From: DASXMR01 sp036495525
Lineage (GTDB): Bacteria > Actinomycetota > Actinomycetes > Streptosporangiales > Streptosporangiaceae
DNA: 26,912 nt
Assembly: GCA_036495525.1 (NCBI GenBank)
Contig: DASXMR010000031.1
Coordinates: 1-26,912, forward strand
Direction of reading: 5' to 3'
Part shown: positions 7,298 to 15,130 of the stretch, piece by piece
Layout: each line of letters opens with the position of its first letter
Numbering within the stretch: position 1 is the stretch's first letter
Made by a program: the position numbers and the translations under genes
The notes under the pieces: generated by a model
Databases searched by the model: none
What the model was told of the DNA's origin: nothing
What the model saw: only the letters and a program-made list of their open reading frames with translations

Positions 7298-7896
7298 TAG
7301 GCCGCTGGCTTTGACCAGACCAGGGAGTAGCGCCAGAGCAGATGCCGCCGGTACCGCACGCCAGGCAGTGTCGCCGCCGCCAGCACGCGGATCTGACGAT
7401 AGGTGTGCGGCGGCGGCCACAGCACCGGCGAGGGATGCTGCCAGTAGCCATAGCGCGCCCGGTAGCCGAGGTTGGCGACCATCGCGGGCAGCTCCCAGGG
7501 CAGGTCACGCACCTCATTCCTGGCTACACCGTTGATCACCAGCGTGCCGCCAGGCGCCAGCAGCTCGCGCATCCGGCCGAGCGCGGCGGCGGCATCCATG
7601 TGATGCAGCGCCGCCACGCAGCTGATCACGCCGAACGACTCAGGCGGAAACGGGTGGGCCAGGAAGTCGCCGCAGATGACCTCGACCTGGCCGCCGGGGC
7701 TCTGGCGGTTCGCCAGCTCGACGCTCGCGGCGTCCTGGTCGATGCCTACCACCGACCGGGCGCGGCCGGCCAGCTGCCGCGCGAGCATGCCTTCGCCGCA
7801 ACCGACGTCGAGCGCCCGCTCACAGCCGGCCGGGACCTCAGCGAGGATCAGCGGGTAGTAGTGCGTGTTGTGATTCCACCGGCCCGGCTCCGCCAC
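7297..7896 (-). CDS. class I SAM-dependent methyltransferase
   Basis: About 199 residues from the GTG at 7896. Motif I is ALDVGCGEGMLARQL (residues 28-42), the acidic ribose-binding residue is the Asp of VVGIDQDA, and the post-II region reads GVISCVAALHHMDAAAALGRM followed by LLAPGGTLVINGVA. This is a methyltransferase-11/25-type Rossmann fold. The N-terminal stretch GRWNHNTHYYPLIL is typical of small stand-alone methyltransferases of unknown substrate. The frame continues to 7977 without a ribosome site and would overlap the start of the divergent gene at 7965, so the GTG start is preferred but uncertain. Confidence 0.82.
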   Translation of the reverse strand: MAEPGRWNHNTHYYPLILAEVPAGCERALDVGCGEGMLARQLAGRARSVVGIDQDAASVELANRQSPGGQVEVICGDFLAHPFPPESFGVISCVAALHHMDAAAALGRMRELLAPGGTLVINGVARNEVRDLPWELPAMVANLGYRARYGYWQHPSPVLWPPPHTYRQIRVLAAATLPGVRYRRHLLWRYSLVWSKPAA

Positions 7897-7952
7897 GCGC
7901 CCGATGCTGCCACACCGCGCGGCAGGGCACGCAGCGGTCAGGCCGGCCGGTC

Positions 7953-7958
7953 TACCAT
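7953..7958 (+). promoter_or_regulatory. possible -10 element TACCAT, leaderless start
   Basis: TACCAT fits TANNNT and ends exactly 6 bases before the ATG at 7965, which has no Shine-Dalgarno. This is the spacing expected if transcription begins at the start codon. Confidence 0.4.
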
Positions 7959-7964
7959 GCGGCC

Positions 7965-8732
7965 ATGCCAAGCACACTGACCCTGGACGAGCACCTGACG
8001 GGGCTGCGGAAGAGCGGAACGGCGCTGCGCGACACGGCCGCCGGCGCCGGGCTCGACGCGAAGGTGCCCACGTGCCCCGCCTGGGATGTCACCAAGCTCG
8101 TCACCCACCAGGGCATGGTGCACCGGTGGGCTGCCGCGAACCTGCGCCAGGACGATGATCACCAGACCGCGGCATCGGTGGTCGCGGCGTCAGCCGCGCC
8201 CGACCTGCTTGACTGGTACTCAGCCGGGCTCGATGAGCTGATCGTCGCGGTGACGGCTGCGGCCCCAGACGCGCAGGCGATGGTGTTCCTGAAAGACGCG
8301 CCGCCACCGCGGCAGTTCTGGGCGCGGCGACAGGCCCACGAGACCACCATCCACGGCGTGGATGCAGTCGCGGCCGGGCTCGGCCGCTGGCCAGGCGCCG
8401 ACGACGTGAGCATCGAGCCGGCGCTCGCCGCGGACGGCATCGACGAGCTGCTGACCGGCTTCATCACCCGCGGGAATGGCAAGATACACGCCGACGAGCC
8501 GTGCACGCTGCTCGTCCGTGCCGACGACACCGGGCAGGCATGGACGGTGCGGATCACCGACGGGCCGATAGTGACCACGCCAGGCAGCACAGGCACCCCG
8601 GACGCGGTGTTCGCCGGCAGCGCCGTGCAGCTCTACCTGAGCTTGTGGAACCGCGCCGACGAGATCAGCGTCACCGGGCGCTCCGACCTGGTCGCGCAGT
8701 GGCGCTCGGCCGTCCGCGTGCGCTGGTCGTGA
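7965..8732 (+). CDS. maleylpyruvate isomerase-family (mycothiol-dependent, DinB-fold) enzyme
   Basis: A 255-residue protein with the two-domain architecture of the family. The N-terminal DinB_2/MDMPI four-helix bundle has CPAWDVTKLVTHQGMVHRW (His48, with His53 nearby) and RRQAHETTIHGVDA (Glu126, His130). His48, Glu126 and His130 match the zinc-ligand pattern of mycothiol-dependent maleylpyruvate isomerase. The smaller C-terminal MDMPI_C domain ends in a strand-rich region (NRADEISVTGRSDLVAQW). Mycothiol is the low-molecular-weight thiol of actinobacteria; members isomerise, conjugate or detoxify small molecules with it. The physiological substrate here is unknown. Divergent from the methyltransferase at 7297, with a possible leaderless promoter. 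Confidence 0.87.
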   Translation: MPSTLTLDEHLTGLRKSGTALRDTAAGAGLDAKVPTCPAWDVTKLVTHQGMVHRWAAANLRQDDDHQTAASVVAASAAPDLLDWYSAGLDELIVAVTAAAPDAQAMVFLKDAPPPRQFWARRQAHETTIHGVDAVAAGLGRWPGADDVSIEPALAADGIDELLTGFITRGNGKIHADEPCTLLVRADDTGQAWTVRITDGPIVTTPGSTGTPDAVFAGSAVQLYLSLWNRADEISVTGRSDLVAQWRSAVRVRWS

Positions 8733-8736
8733 CCCG

Positions 8737-8755
8737 GCCGGAGGCGAGCTCCGGC
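8737..8755. terminator. bidirectional hairpin GCCGGAG / CTCCGGC
   Basis: Perfect 7-bp arms with a 5-base loop lie between the convergent ends of the DinB-fold enzyme (8732) and the VOC protein (8779). The position fits a shared terminator. No T tract. Confidence 0.5.
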
Positions 8756-8778
8756 TTCCCCGGCGCGTGCCCGGACGG

Positions 8779-9150
8779 TCAGCCCCAGCAGAGGCAGAAC
8801 GGGTGCCCGGCCGGGTCGGCGTAGACCTGGAAGCCAGCGGCCGAGTGCAGGTCCCCGGCCGACTCCAGCAGCCTGGCTCCGAGCTTCATGGCCTCGTCGT
8901 GCGCAGCGGAGATGTCGTCGACATAGAAGTCGAGATGAATCTGCTGCGGAGCGCCGTCTGGCCACTGCGGCTGCACGTGATCCGGGGCGAGCTGGATGGC
9001 CAGCTGCGGCTTCCCGTCCACGTAGATGGTGTGCCAGTCCTCTTCGGCTTCGGCCCTGCCACCGAGCAGGCCGGCCCAGAACGCGCTCTCGGCGGCCAGG
9101 TCAGCGGCGTCGAGCACGACGATCTGCTTCTGTACCTTCATGCGAGCCAT
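8779..9150 (-). CDS. VOC-superfamily (glyoxalase/bleomycin-resistance-like) protein
   Basis: About 123 residues with one full VOC module. The opening strand VQKQIVVLDAADLAAESAFWAGLLGG is typical of the glyoxalase_6-like group. QIHLDFYVDDISAAHDEAMKLGARL marks the second beta-alpha unit, where the His of IHLD is a usual metal ligand, and FQVYADPAGHPFCLCWG closes the fold. The family includes isomerases, dioxygenases and drug-binding proteins; substrate is unknown. ATGs at 9150 and 9141 are both possible. The longer frame to 9219 adds a low-complexity tail and is disfavoured. Confidence 0.85.
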   Translation of the reverse strand: MARMKVQKQIVVLDAADLAAESAFWAGLLGGRAEAEEDWHTIYVDGKPQLAIQLAPDHVQPQWPDGAPQQIHLDFYVDDISAAHDEAMKLGARLLESAGDLHSAAGFQVYADPAGHPFCLCWG

Positions 9151-9361
9151 CCTGCCAGCAGCCCCTGACAGCCGGGCCGCGCGCTGCGGTTCTCTCGCCA
9201 GACCTGACCGGCTGAGCACGGCTCCGCCAACTGACGCGCGTCAGCCGCTGCGACAGGGCTGTGGCCCGGTTGTTACCCGGTGGCTACGCCGGTGTACGAC
9301 GATGCCCGGAGAGGCTGCGTTTGTCAGCGACCACTGGCAGGCCCGCGGAGAGGACGAGCGG

Positions 9362-10306
9362 ATGAAGGCGATAGTGGTCAGGGAGTTCGGCGGCCCGGAA
9401 CAGCTGCGCCTGGCCGAGGTGCCGGACCCGCTGCCCGGTCCTGGTCAGGTTCGCATCGCTGTGCACGCGGCTGGCGTCAACCCCGTGGATGCCGGCAATC
9501 GCGCCCGCGGCGGCTGGGCGGGCATCACGACGCCGTTCATCCCCGGCTACGACATCGCCGGAGTCGTCGAGAGCATCGGCCAGGGTGTCAGCGGCCTGAC
9601 CGCCGGGGATCGCGTGATGTCGATGACGCACTTCCCGAAAGGGGCAGGCGGCTACGCCGAACTGGCCGTTGTCGGCGCCGACCAGGTGGCCGTCATCGGC
9701 GCTGATACCGCGTTCACGGATGCTGCCGCTACCCCGGTGGCCGGCGGCACGGCGCTCGCCGTGCTGTCCCGGCTCGCGCTGCCGCCCGGTCGCCGGCTGC
9801 TGGTCCTTGGCGCGAGCGGCGGCGTCGGCCAGTTCCTGCTGCAGCTGGCCGCTGCCCGTGGCATCGAGACGATCGCGGTGGGCCGCCGCGCGATGCACGA
9901 TCAGATGCGCGCGCTTGGCGCGACCTGGTGCGTCGACTATGCGAGCGAGGACGTCGCCGAGCGAGCCGTCAGCCTGTCCGGCGGACCGGTCGACGCCATC
10001 GCGGACCTGGTCGGCGGTCAGGTGCTGGCGCCCGCCCTCCCGGCGCTGCGGCCCGGCGGCCAGATCACCGCCATCGAGACGCCCGATCTTGACCTCGAGC
10101 CGCTGCTTGACGCGAACCTGACCTTCCATGGCCTGCTCATCGGTGACGACGGCGAGCGCACCCGCACGCTGGCCGCGCTGCTCACCGGCGGCGCGCTGCG
10201 GCCGGTGATCAGCCACCTGCTGCCGCTGTCGGATGCCGCCCACGCGCACCGCATCATCGAGGACCACCATCCGGGCGGCAAGGTCGTGCTATCCGTCGTG
10301 AGCTAG
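9362..10306 (+). CDS. NADP-dependent quinone oxidoreductase (zinc-free MDR family)
   Basis: A 314-residue medium-chain dehydrogenase/reductase. The N-terminal GroES-like domain runs MKAIVVREFGGPEQLRLAEV, then AAGVNPVDAGNR and PGYDIAGVVESIGQGV. The nucleotide-binding domain has LGASGGVGQFLLQLA (residues 149-163), the AxxGxxG form typical of quinone oxidoreductases. No structural or catalytic zinc cysteines are present. Such enzymes reduce quinones or alpha,beta-unsaturated carbonyls with NADPH. The start at 9362 is set by homology; the frame is open a further 336 bases 5' but overlaps the VOC gene. The methyltransferase starts 14 bases downstream, so the two are likely co-transcribed. Confidence 0.88.
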   Translation: MKAIVVREFGGPEQLRLAEVPDPLPGPGQVRIAVHAAGVNPVDAGNRARGGWAGITTPFIPGYDIAGVVESIGQGVSGLTAGDRVMSMTHFPKGAGGYAELAVVGADQVAVIGADTAFTDAAATPVAGGTALAVLSRLALPPGRRLLVLGASGGVGQFLLQLAAARGIETIAVGRRAMHDQMRALGATWCVDYASEDVAERAVSLSGGPVDAIADLVGGQVLAPALPALRPGGQITAIETPDLDLEPLLDANLTFHGLLIGDDGERTRTLAALLTGGALRPVISHLLPLSDAAHAHRIIEDHHPGGKVVLSVVS

Positions 10307-10320
10307 GTAGCTGACCCGCG

Positions 10321-11127
10321 ATGACGGACGTGCCGGGCAGCGCCCGGCTCTTTGACCGGGTCGCGTCCAGCTATGACGACGTGCTGCCGTTCTTCGCCGA
10401 GTTCGGGCGGATCACGGCTGCCGCTCTGCCCGGGCCGGCCGAAGGCGGCCGGCTGCTCGACATCGGCGCGGGTCGCGGCGCGCTGGCGATTCCGGCCGCC
10501 GCTGCTGGCTACCTGGTCACCGCGGTCGACGCGGCACCCGGCATGGTCGCGCGGCTGACAGCTGAGCAGCCTGGCCTGGACGCGCGGCTGATGGATGCCA
10601 GCAGCCTCGGCTTCGCCGACGCCACGTTCGACGTCGTGACCGCCGCCTTCGTACTGCACTTGCTGCCGGGCCCGGCCGCCGCGCTGGCCGAGATCGCGCG
10701 CGTGCTCACGCCAGGCGGGCTGCTGGCCTTCACCGTGCCGGGACCGCTGCCGCCCGGATTCGAGCACGCTGACAACGCGAACGAGCTGTTCGCCGAGTTC
10801 TCCCGGCACATCGGGCCGGCCAGCCAGGTCGCGGCGCCGTTCGAGGAAATCCCGGCCATGACCGCGGCTGGCTTTCGCGACATCGAGCGGGCCGCCATCC
10901 AGGTCGAGCTGCCAGTGCCCGACCCGGACACATTCTGGCGGTGGCTGCTGAGCCACGGCTCCCGGCAGTTCCTCGACGGCCTGGGCGACGCGCGGCGCGC
11001 CGAGTTTCGTGCCCGGCTGGTCGCCGACCTGCTCGGCCGGGACGGGCTCGTGCTTCGCCGCCATGCGTGGCTGTACCGCGGCCGGTCCAGTCCCGCCCGT
11101 CCGCCGGCGGCCGCGAGTATCGTCTGA
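10321..11127 (+). CDS. class I SAM-dependent methyltransferase
   Basis: A 268-residue methyltransferase. It has FDRVASSYDDVLPFFAEFGR at the N-terminus (UbiE/COQ5-like entry), motif I LLDIGAGRGALAIPAAAAG (residues 45-63), acidic TAVDAAPGM and post-II FDVVTAAFVLHLLPGPAAALAEIARVLTPGG. The C-terminal half carries ELPVPDPDTFWRWLLSHGSR, seen in small-molecule methyltransferases of secondary metabolism. The substrate cannot be assigned. It follows the quinone oxidoreductase by 14 bases and likely forms an operon with it. The last ~15 residues are Pro/Ala-rich. Confidence 0.87.
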   Translation: MTDVPGSARLFDRVASSYDDVLPFFAEFGRITAAALPGPAEGGRLLDIGAGRGALAIPAAAAGYLVTAVDAAPGMVARLTAEQPGLDARLMDASSLGFADATFDVVTAAFVLHLLPGPAAALAEIARVLTPGGLLAFTVPGPLPPGFEHADNANELFAEFSRHIGPASQVAAPFEEIPAMTAAGFRDIERAAIQVELPVPDPDTFWRWLLSHGSRQFLDGLGDARRAEFRARLVADLLGRDGLVLRRHAWLYRGRSSPARPPAAASIV

Positions 11128-11218
11128 GCATGCGCCGACGAAGATGATCTGCCCGAGCTCCGCCCGGCCGGCTCGCCGGTAACCAATCCAGTCAGCCGAG
11201 TCGGCAAGGAGCCTTGTC

Positions 11219-12049
11219 ATGCTTACCCACGAGCAGATCCTGCATTTTCGCACCTTCGGTTTTGTCACGCTGCGCGGCCTGCTGAGTCCCGCCGAGGCGG
11301 CGACGCTGCACCAGGAAGTCAGCGACGCGCTGAACGACGCATTCGGCCCGGTCAGGACCGAGCCGGATGATCTCGGCGGGATCAGCGGTGACTACCTGCC
11401 GCTCGCCGCCAGCCGGGCGCCGTTCAGCCTGGCGCTCATCGCCGATGATCCGCGGACATTCCACGGCTCGGCGCAGCTGCTCGGCAGGGCGACCGTCCCG
11501 TCGATCGGTATCGCCACCCGCTTCACCGGCGACTCCTGCTGGCACACCCGCCAGGGCCCGGCCATCGGCGGCGTCACGTTCTGGGCCGACCTCGAGCCGC
11601 GCACCGAGCAGTCAGGCGCGCTGCGGCTGATCCCAGGCTCGCACCTGCCCGAGTTCGAGCAGCGGCTCTGCGAGTACCGGGCGGCCGAGCCTGCCATCTC
11701 CGGATTCGGGGAATGGCCCTGGCCGCACGTCGTGGTCGGCACCGAGCCAGGAGACGTGGTCGCGTTCCACACTCACCTGATGAACCGCGTCAGCGGCGGG
11801 GCGCCGCGCCTTACCTGGACCATCGACTATCTGCCCTGGCCTGGCCTCGCGCAGAAGGAGCAGCTGGCGGTCGTCCGCGACCTCGCCGAGGTCGAGTTCG
11901 ATCACGAGCAGTACGACCGGGGCCGGTGGCCGGTCTGGACTGACTGGGCGGCTGGCGCCGCTGGCATCCTCTCGCGGGAGATCGCGGTCGAGCGGCTGAG
12001 GCTGCTCGGCGTGCTGCCGGAGCCAGGCGGGAGCCAGACCACAGCCTGA
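11219..12049 (+). CDS. phytanoyl-CoA dioxygenase-family protein with substituted iron ligands
   Basis: A 276-residue PhyH-family protein: LTHEQILHFRTFGFVTLRGLL at the start, GGVTFWADLEPRTEQSGALRL and then IPGSH in the core, and GDVVAFHTHLMNR near residue 178. The family uses an HxD...H facial triad for Fe(II) with 2-oxoglutarate. Here the first motif reads WHTR (His109, Arg111 in place of Asp). The distal position, six residues after the Phe of GDxVxF, is Asn189 in place of His. Two of three ligands thus appear replaced, although His184 and His186 lie nearby. It may be a non-oxygenase or use an altered site. An AAGGAG ribosome site lies 8 bases before the ATG at 11219. Confidence 0.82.
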   Translation: MLTHEQILHFRTFGFVTLRGLLSPAEAATLHQEVSDALNDAFGPVRTEPDDLGGISGDYLPLAASRAPFSLALIADDPRTFHGSAQLLGRATVPSIGIATRFTGDSCWHTRQGPAIGGVTFWADLEPRTEQSGALRLIPGSHLPEFEQRLCEYRAAEPAISGFGEWPWPHVVVGTEPGDVVAFHTHLMNRVSGGAPRLTWTIDYLPWPGLAQKEQLAVVRDLAEVEFDHEQYDRGRWPVWTDWAAGAAGILSREIAVERLRLLGVLPEPGGSQTTA

Positions 12050-12051
12050 TC

Positions 12052-12087
12052 GATGACCGCCAGCTGCCGGATGACCGCCAGCCGCCG
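12052..12087. repeat. two 18-bp direct repeats
   Basis: Two copies of GATGACCGCCAGCYGCCG lie head to tail just after the PhyH stop, with a partial third copy (GATGCCCGCC) following. They merge into the hairpin at 12075-12109. Confidence 0.6.
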
Positions 12088-12109
12088 GATGCCCGCCGGC
12101 GGCTGGCGG
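12075..12109. terminator. strong bidirectional hairpin, 14-bp perfect stem
   Basis: CCGCCAGCCGCCGG (12075-12088) and its exact complement (12096-12109) flank a 7-base loop. It sits between the convergent ends of the PhyH gene (12049) and the MFS exporter (12215). No T tract, as is common in GC-rich actinobacteria. Confidence 0.6.
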
Positions 12110-12214
12110 CAGGCTGAACCGCGGGCTGACGGGCCTAGCGGCGGGGTATCCGAGCTCGCCGGGCAGGCATCAGCAGGTCTCATCCGGTGACGGCGAGGCT
12201 CGCTGACCCGCCGC

Positions 12215-13720
12215 CTAATCTGTCGCAGCCGCCGGCTGCTCAGCCGATCCGGCCATGGCGTGCCTGGGTAGCGCCACGGCGGCCCCGAGCCCGATCAGGG
12301 CGAACCCGACCAGCACGCCGGCCGAGGTGGCGAACGGCCGGCCTTCGGGCAGCGTCACGGCCACCAGCACGGAGCCGACCAGGGCGGTGCCGAAGGAAGA
12401 ACCCAGGTTAGAAACGCTGCGTGAGATGCCCGAGATGTCGCCCTGGTCGGCATCGCCGAAGCTCGATTGCACGATGTTGACCGACGAGGTGAGCATGATG
12501 CCCACGCCGCAGCCCATCAGCAGCAGGCCGGGCACGAGGCTGGCGGCCCCCGAGTCCTTGCGCACCAGCGCCAGCAGCAGCAGCATTCCGGCCACGGTGA
12601 GCACGAAGCCGCCGATGACCAGCGTCCGCTGCGCTCGACGCCGGGCGAACCGCGCCGCCAGCGCCGAGGTCAGCAGGATGCCGATGGTCGCCGGCGTCAG
12701 CGCAAGGCCGGTCTTTATGGCGTTGTACTTCCAGATCTGCTGCAGGTAAACCGAGGTCACGAAGAACGAGCCCTGCAGCACCAGCCACTGGATGAACTGG
12801 GTGCCGAGCCCGAGGTTCGCCGTGAGGTTGTGGAACAGCCGCAGGTGCACGAGCGGCTCGCGATGACGCCGCTCCCGTGCCCCAAGGTGCAGGAAGAAAG
12901 CGACCAGGATCACTACGCCGAGCCCGATGTAGATCCAGATCGGCGACACGCCGCCCTTGGCGATCACCACCGACCCGGCGAAGGTGAAGTCCTTGCGCGA
13001 CTTCACCCAGCCATAGGTGCCGGATTGCAGGATCCCCAGCACCACGAAGAACAGCCCAGCCGCCGACAGGATCGCGCCGGTCAGGTCGAACACCGGCCGC
13101 GGCTCGGCCTGCGCCGGCTCAGCGATCCGCCGGGCCATGAAGATGATCGAGGCGACGACCAGGGCCTGCAGGATGAACGAGGCCCGCCAGGTGATCGTGG
13201 TCGTGATCAGGCCGCCGATCAGGGGGCCGGCCGCGGCGCCGAGCCCGCCAGCGCCGCTGATCACGCCGAAGTACTTGGCCCTGGTGGCGATGTCCGGGAA
13301 CGCGACGGTGACGAGGATGTATACGGGCGGGATCAGCAGCGCCGAGCCGATGCCCTCGAGCACCGAGTAGCCGAACACCAGCAGGCCGAGGCTCTGCGCC
13401 AGCGCGGCGATGATCGCGCCGGCGCCGTACACCACCAGCCCGAGAATGAAGCAGAACTTGCGGCCCCAGATGTCGGTCAGCTTGCTGCCGGGGATCATCA
13501 GCGAGGCCATGGTGAGCGTGAACAGGGTGATCGCGGTCTGCAGGCCGATGACCGTCGTGCCGATGTCCTTGGCGATCGAGCTGATCGCCACGTTCATGTT
13601 CGTCGCGGCGTAGCTGGCGATGAACTGCGCCAGCGCCAGCGGCAGCACCAGTGCGCCGCCCGTGGCCGGGCCGGCCTTTCGCTTGCTGCCGGTGCCAGCG
13701 AAAACCCCGATCGAGCTCAC
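12215..13720 (-). CDS. MFS multidrug exporter, DHA2 (EmrB/QacA, 14-helix) family
   Basis: A 501-residue hydrophobic protein. It has the MFS motif A region in MIPGSKLTDIWGRKFCFILG (loop 2-3) and the motif C region in GVISGAGGLGAAAGPLIGGLI (helix 5). The length and the central extra helices fit the 14-helix DHA2 proton antiporters, which export drugs and dyes across the cytoplasmic membrane. The start is GTG at 13720 (MSSIGVFAG); the ribosome site is not clear because the region is a run of G residues. The C-terminus ends in a short Pro/Ala tail. The acidic repeat protein lies 168 bases upstream on the same strand. Confidence 0.88.
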   Translation of the reverse strand: MSSIGVFAGTGSKRKAGPATGGALVLPLALAQFIASYAATNMNVAISSIAKDIGTTVIGLQTAITLFTLTMASLMIPGSKLTDIWGRKFCFILGLVVYGAGAIIAALAQSLGLLVFGYSVLEGIGSALLIPPVYILVTVAFPDIATRAKYFGVISGAGGLGAAAGPLIGGLITTTITWRASFILQALVVASIIFMARRIAEPAQAEPRPVFDLTGAILSAAGLFFVVLGILQSGTYGWVKSRKDFTFAGSVVIAKGGVSPIWIYIGLGVVILVAFFLHLGARERRHREPLVHLRLFHNLTANLGLGTQFIQWLVLQGSFFVTSVYLQQIWKYNAIKTGLALTPATIGILLTSALAARFARRRAQRTLVIGGFVLTVAGMLLLLALVRKDSGAASLVPGLLLMGCGVGIMLTSSVNIVQSSFGDADQGDISGISRSVSNLGSSFGTALVGSVLVAVTLPEGRPFATSAGVLVGFALIGLGAAVALPRHAMAGSAEQPAAATD

Positions 13721-13817
13721 CCCCCGGGCGATCGACCCACCGCGCCGCCCGCGGCAGCTCCGCGGCTCAGGCGAGCCCCGGCACGGTCATAGTGCGCAGG
13801 CCGGCCCAGCTCCCGGC

Positions 13818-13834
13818 TCACCCGCGCCGGGTGA
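13818..13834. repeat. inverted repeat TCACCCG / CGGGTGA
   Basis: Seven-base perfect arms around CGC lie in the gap between the acidic repeat protein and the MFS exporter, about 100 bases before the exporter start. It could be an operator for the exporter or a terminator for the repeat gene. Confidence 0.35.
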
Positions 13835-13888
13835 ACGGGCCGCTAAGGCCGAGCCGGCCAGGATGGCCTTTGGCCGGGGGTGGCCTGG

Positions 13889-14143
13889 CTACCGGCCGGG
13901 GTCGGGGCCGCCAAGCAGATCGCCGCCCGGCGCGGATCCGGGGCCGGCCAGCTCATCCTCGTGCTCGGACCGGTCGGGGCCGCCCAGCTCATCCTCGTGC
14001 TCGGAGCGGTCGGGACCGCCTAGCTCATCCTCGTGCTCAGACTGGTCAGGGCCGCCAAGCTCATCCTCGTGTCCTGGCCGGTCAGGGCCGCCCAGCACGT
14101 CGGGCGCGCCGTCATCCGGCTCGCCCGCGCCGTGATCTGTCAT
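13889..14143 (-). CDS. 84-residue acidic tandem-repeat protein
   Basis: The ATG at 14143 follows AGGAGG with 5 bases of spacing, a near-ideal ribosome site, so the gene is probably real despite its low complexity. After MTDHGAGEPDDGAPDV come four 12-residue repeats of the form LGGPD-(R/Q)-(S/P)-(E/G)-HEDE (residues 17-64), then two degenerate partial copies (LAGPG, LLGGPDPGR). There are no hydrophobic segments, Cys or aromatic residues, and a high Asp/Glu content, so the protein should be disordered and strongly acidic. The regular His-Glu-Asp-Glu clusters could bind metal ions, which is inference only. No known family is recognised. The frame is open further 5' to 14371 but that part has no ribosome site. 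Confidence 0.7.
   Translation of the reverse strand: MTDHGAGEPDDGAPDVLGGPDRPGHEDELGGPDQSEHEDELGGPDRSEHEDELGGPDRSEHEDELAGPGSAPGGDLLGGPDPGR
13952..14095 (-). repeat. four 36-bp tandem repeats inside the acidic protein gene
   Basis: Four in-frame 36-bp units encode LGGPDxxxHEDE. Neighbouring copies differ at a few bases, and copies 3 and 4 give identical peptides, suggesting recent expansion by slippage or unequal recombination. Confidence 0.8.
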
Positions 14144-14293
14144 CGTGACCTCCTCGTGCAGGCGGCAGCCATGCCTCAGCCGGGCTGCGTTCCTCGCCGC
14201 ACTCCCTTCCCGCTGCGCTGCCGGGTGAACCCGCTGCCTGGCTCGCGCTGACGGCAGGCGGCTGCGGCACGGCGATGCCCTGTGAGCGGGTGT

Positions 14294-14299
14294 TACTGT
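14294..14299 (+). promoter_or_regulatory. possible -10 element TACTGT, leaderless start of HAD gene
   Basis: TACTGT ends 7 bases before the in-frame GTG at 14307. No Shine-Dalgarno precedes either candidate GTG. This favours 14307 over 14298, since the 14298 codon overlaps the element. Confidence 0.35.
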
Positions 14300-14306
14300 G
14301 TCGGGC

Positions 14307-15011
14307 GTGATCGGCGGGGCGGATCTGGACCAGCCGCCGGCGACCGCGTTCCTCTTCGATCTGGACGGCACGCTGATCGACAGCGTTTACCAGAACGTGA
14401 TCGCCTGGCGCAACGCCCTCGCGAAGCAGGACATCGACCTGTCGGTATGGCGGATCCACCGGCGGATCGGGATGAGCGGCGGGCTGTTCGTCTCCGCGCT
14501 GCTGCGCGAGACCGGCCGCTCGCTCACCGACGCGCAGATGGCCGAGGTGCAGGACGATCACGAATCCGGGTACCTGGCGCAGGCCGAATCGGTCCGGCCG
14601 CTGCCCGGCGCGGCTGACCTGCTTGCCGCCCTGAGCAGCCGCGGCGTGCCGTGGGCGATCGCGACCAGCGGCCGGGCTTCGGTGGCCCGGCGCGCGCTGG
14701 CGATGCTCGGGCTGGGCGAGGATGCCCCGCTGGTGACCCGCGATATGGTCAGGCGCGCCAAGCCCGACCCCGACCTGTTCCTCGCTGCCGCCGCGCTGGT
14801 GGGCGCCGACCCGCGGCAGTCCTGGGTGGTCGGCGACAGCGTCTGGGACCTGCTCGCTGCCCGCCGGGCCGGCGCGCTCGGCATCGGCCTGCTGTCCGGC
14901 GGTTACGGCCGCGAGGAGCTCGAACGGGCGGGCGCCTACCGGGTCTACGCTGACCCGGCCGAGCTGCTGGCCAGGGCCTACGAGGTCGGCCTGCGCGACC
15001 TGGCTGGCTGA
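14307..15011 (+). CDS. HAD-superfamily phosphatase (phosphoglycolate phosphatase-like)
   Basis: About 234 residues with all four HAD motifs. Motif I is FLFDLDGTLIDS, with nucleophile Asp18 and acid/base Asp20. Motif II is the Ser of AIATSGRAS (near 121), motif III the Lys of RRAKPDPDLF (near 152) and motif IV VVGDSVWD (Asp177, Asp181). A helical cap follows motif I, so it is a type C1 (beta-phosphoglucomutase/phosphoglycolate phosphatase) member. It hydrolyses small phosphorylated metabolites; the specific substrate is unknown. The GTG at 14307 is preferred over 14298 because of the nearby -10-like element. The Clp-island operator begins 15 bases after its stop. Confidence 0.85.
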   Translation: MIGGADLDQPPATAFLFDLDGTLIDSVYQNVIAWRNALAKQDIDLSVWRIHRRIGMSGGLFVSALLRETGRSLTDAQMAEVQDDHESGYLAQAESVRPLPGAADLLAALSSRGVPWAIATSGRASVARRALAMLGLGEDAPLVTRDMVRRAKPDPDLFLAAAALVGADPRQSWVVGDSVWDLLAARRAGALGIGLLSGGYGREELERAGAYRVYADPAELLARAYEVGLRDLAG

Positions 15012-15025
15012 CACCGCGGCACGCG

Positions 15026-15044
15026 CTTTCGCCTGTCGCGAAAG
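15026..15044. promoter_or_regulatory. ClgR/PopR-type operator dyad CTTTCGC-N5-GCGAAAG
   Basis: A perfect 7-bp dyad with a 5-base spacer (CTGTC) lies 86 bases before the regulator start at 15131. Its TTCGC-N5-GCG core fits the box described for ClgR and PopR, the activators of clp genes in Streptomyces. A TTGACC (15076-15081) lies between it and the gene. Autoregulation is inferred. Confidence 0.6.
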
Positions 15045-15130
15045 GGCTGCTGCGCAGGTGCCAGGCGGCGATACCTTGACCTCACTGACTCGGCACGGCA
15101 GCCGTCGGCGACGGCAGGAAGGCGGCGGTG

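Noticed and set aside
12467..13792. 441-codon plus-strand frame
   Set aside because: Antisense to the MFS exporter, His/Arg/Asp/Gln-rich shadow composition, no ribosome site.
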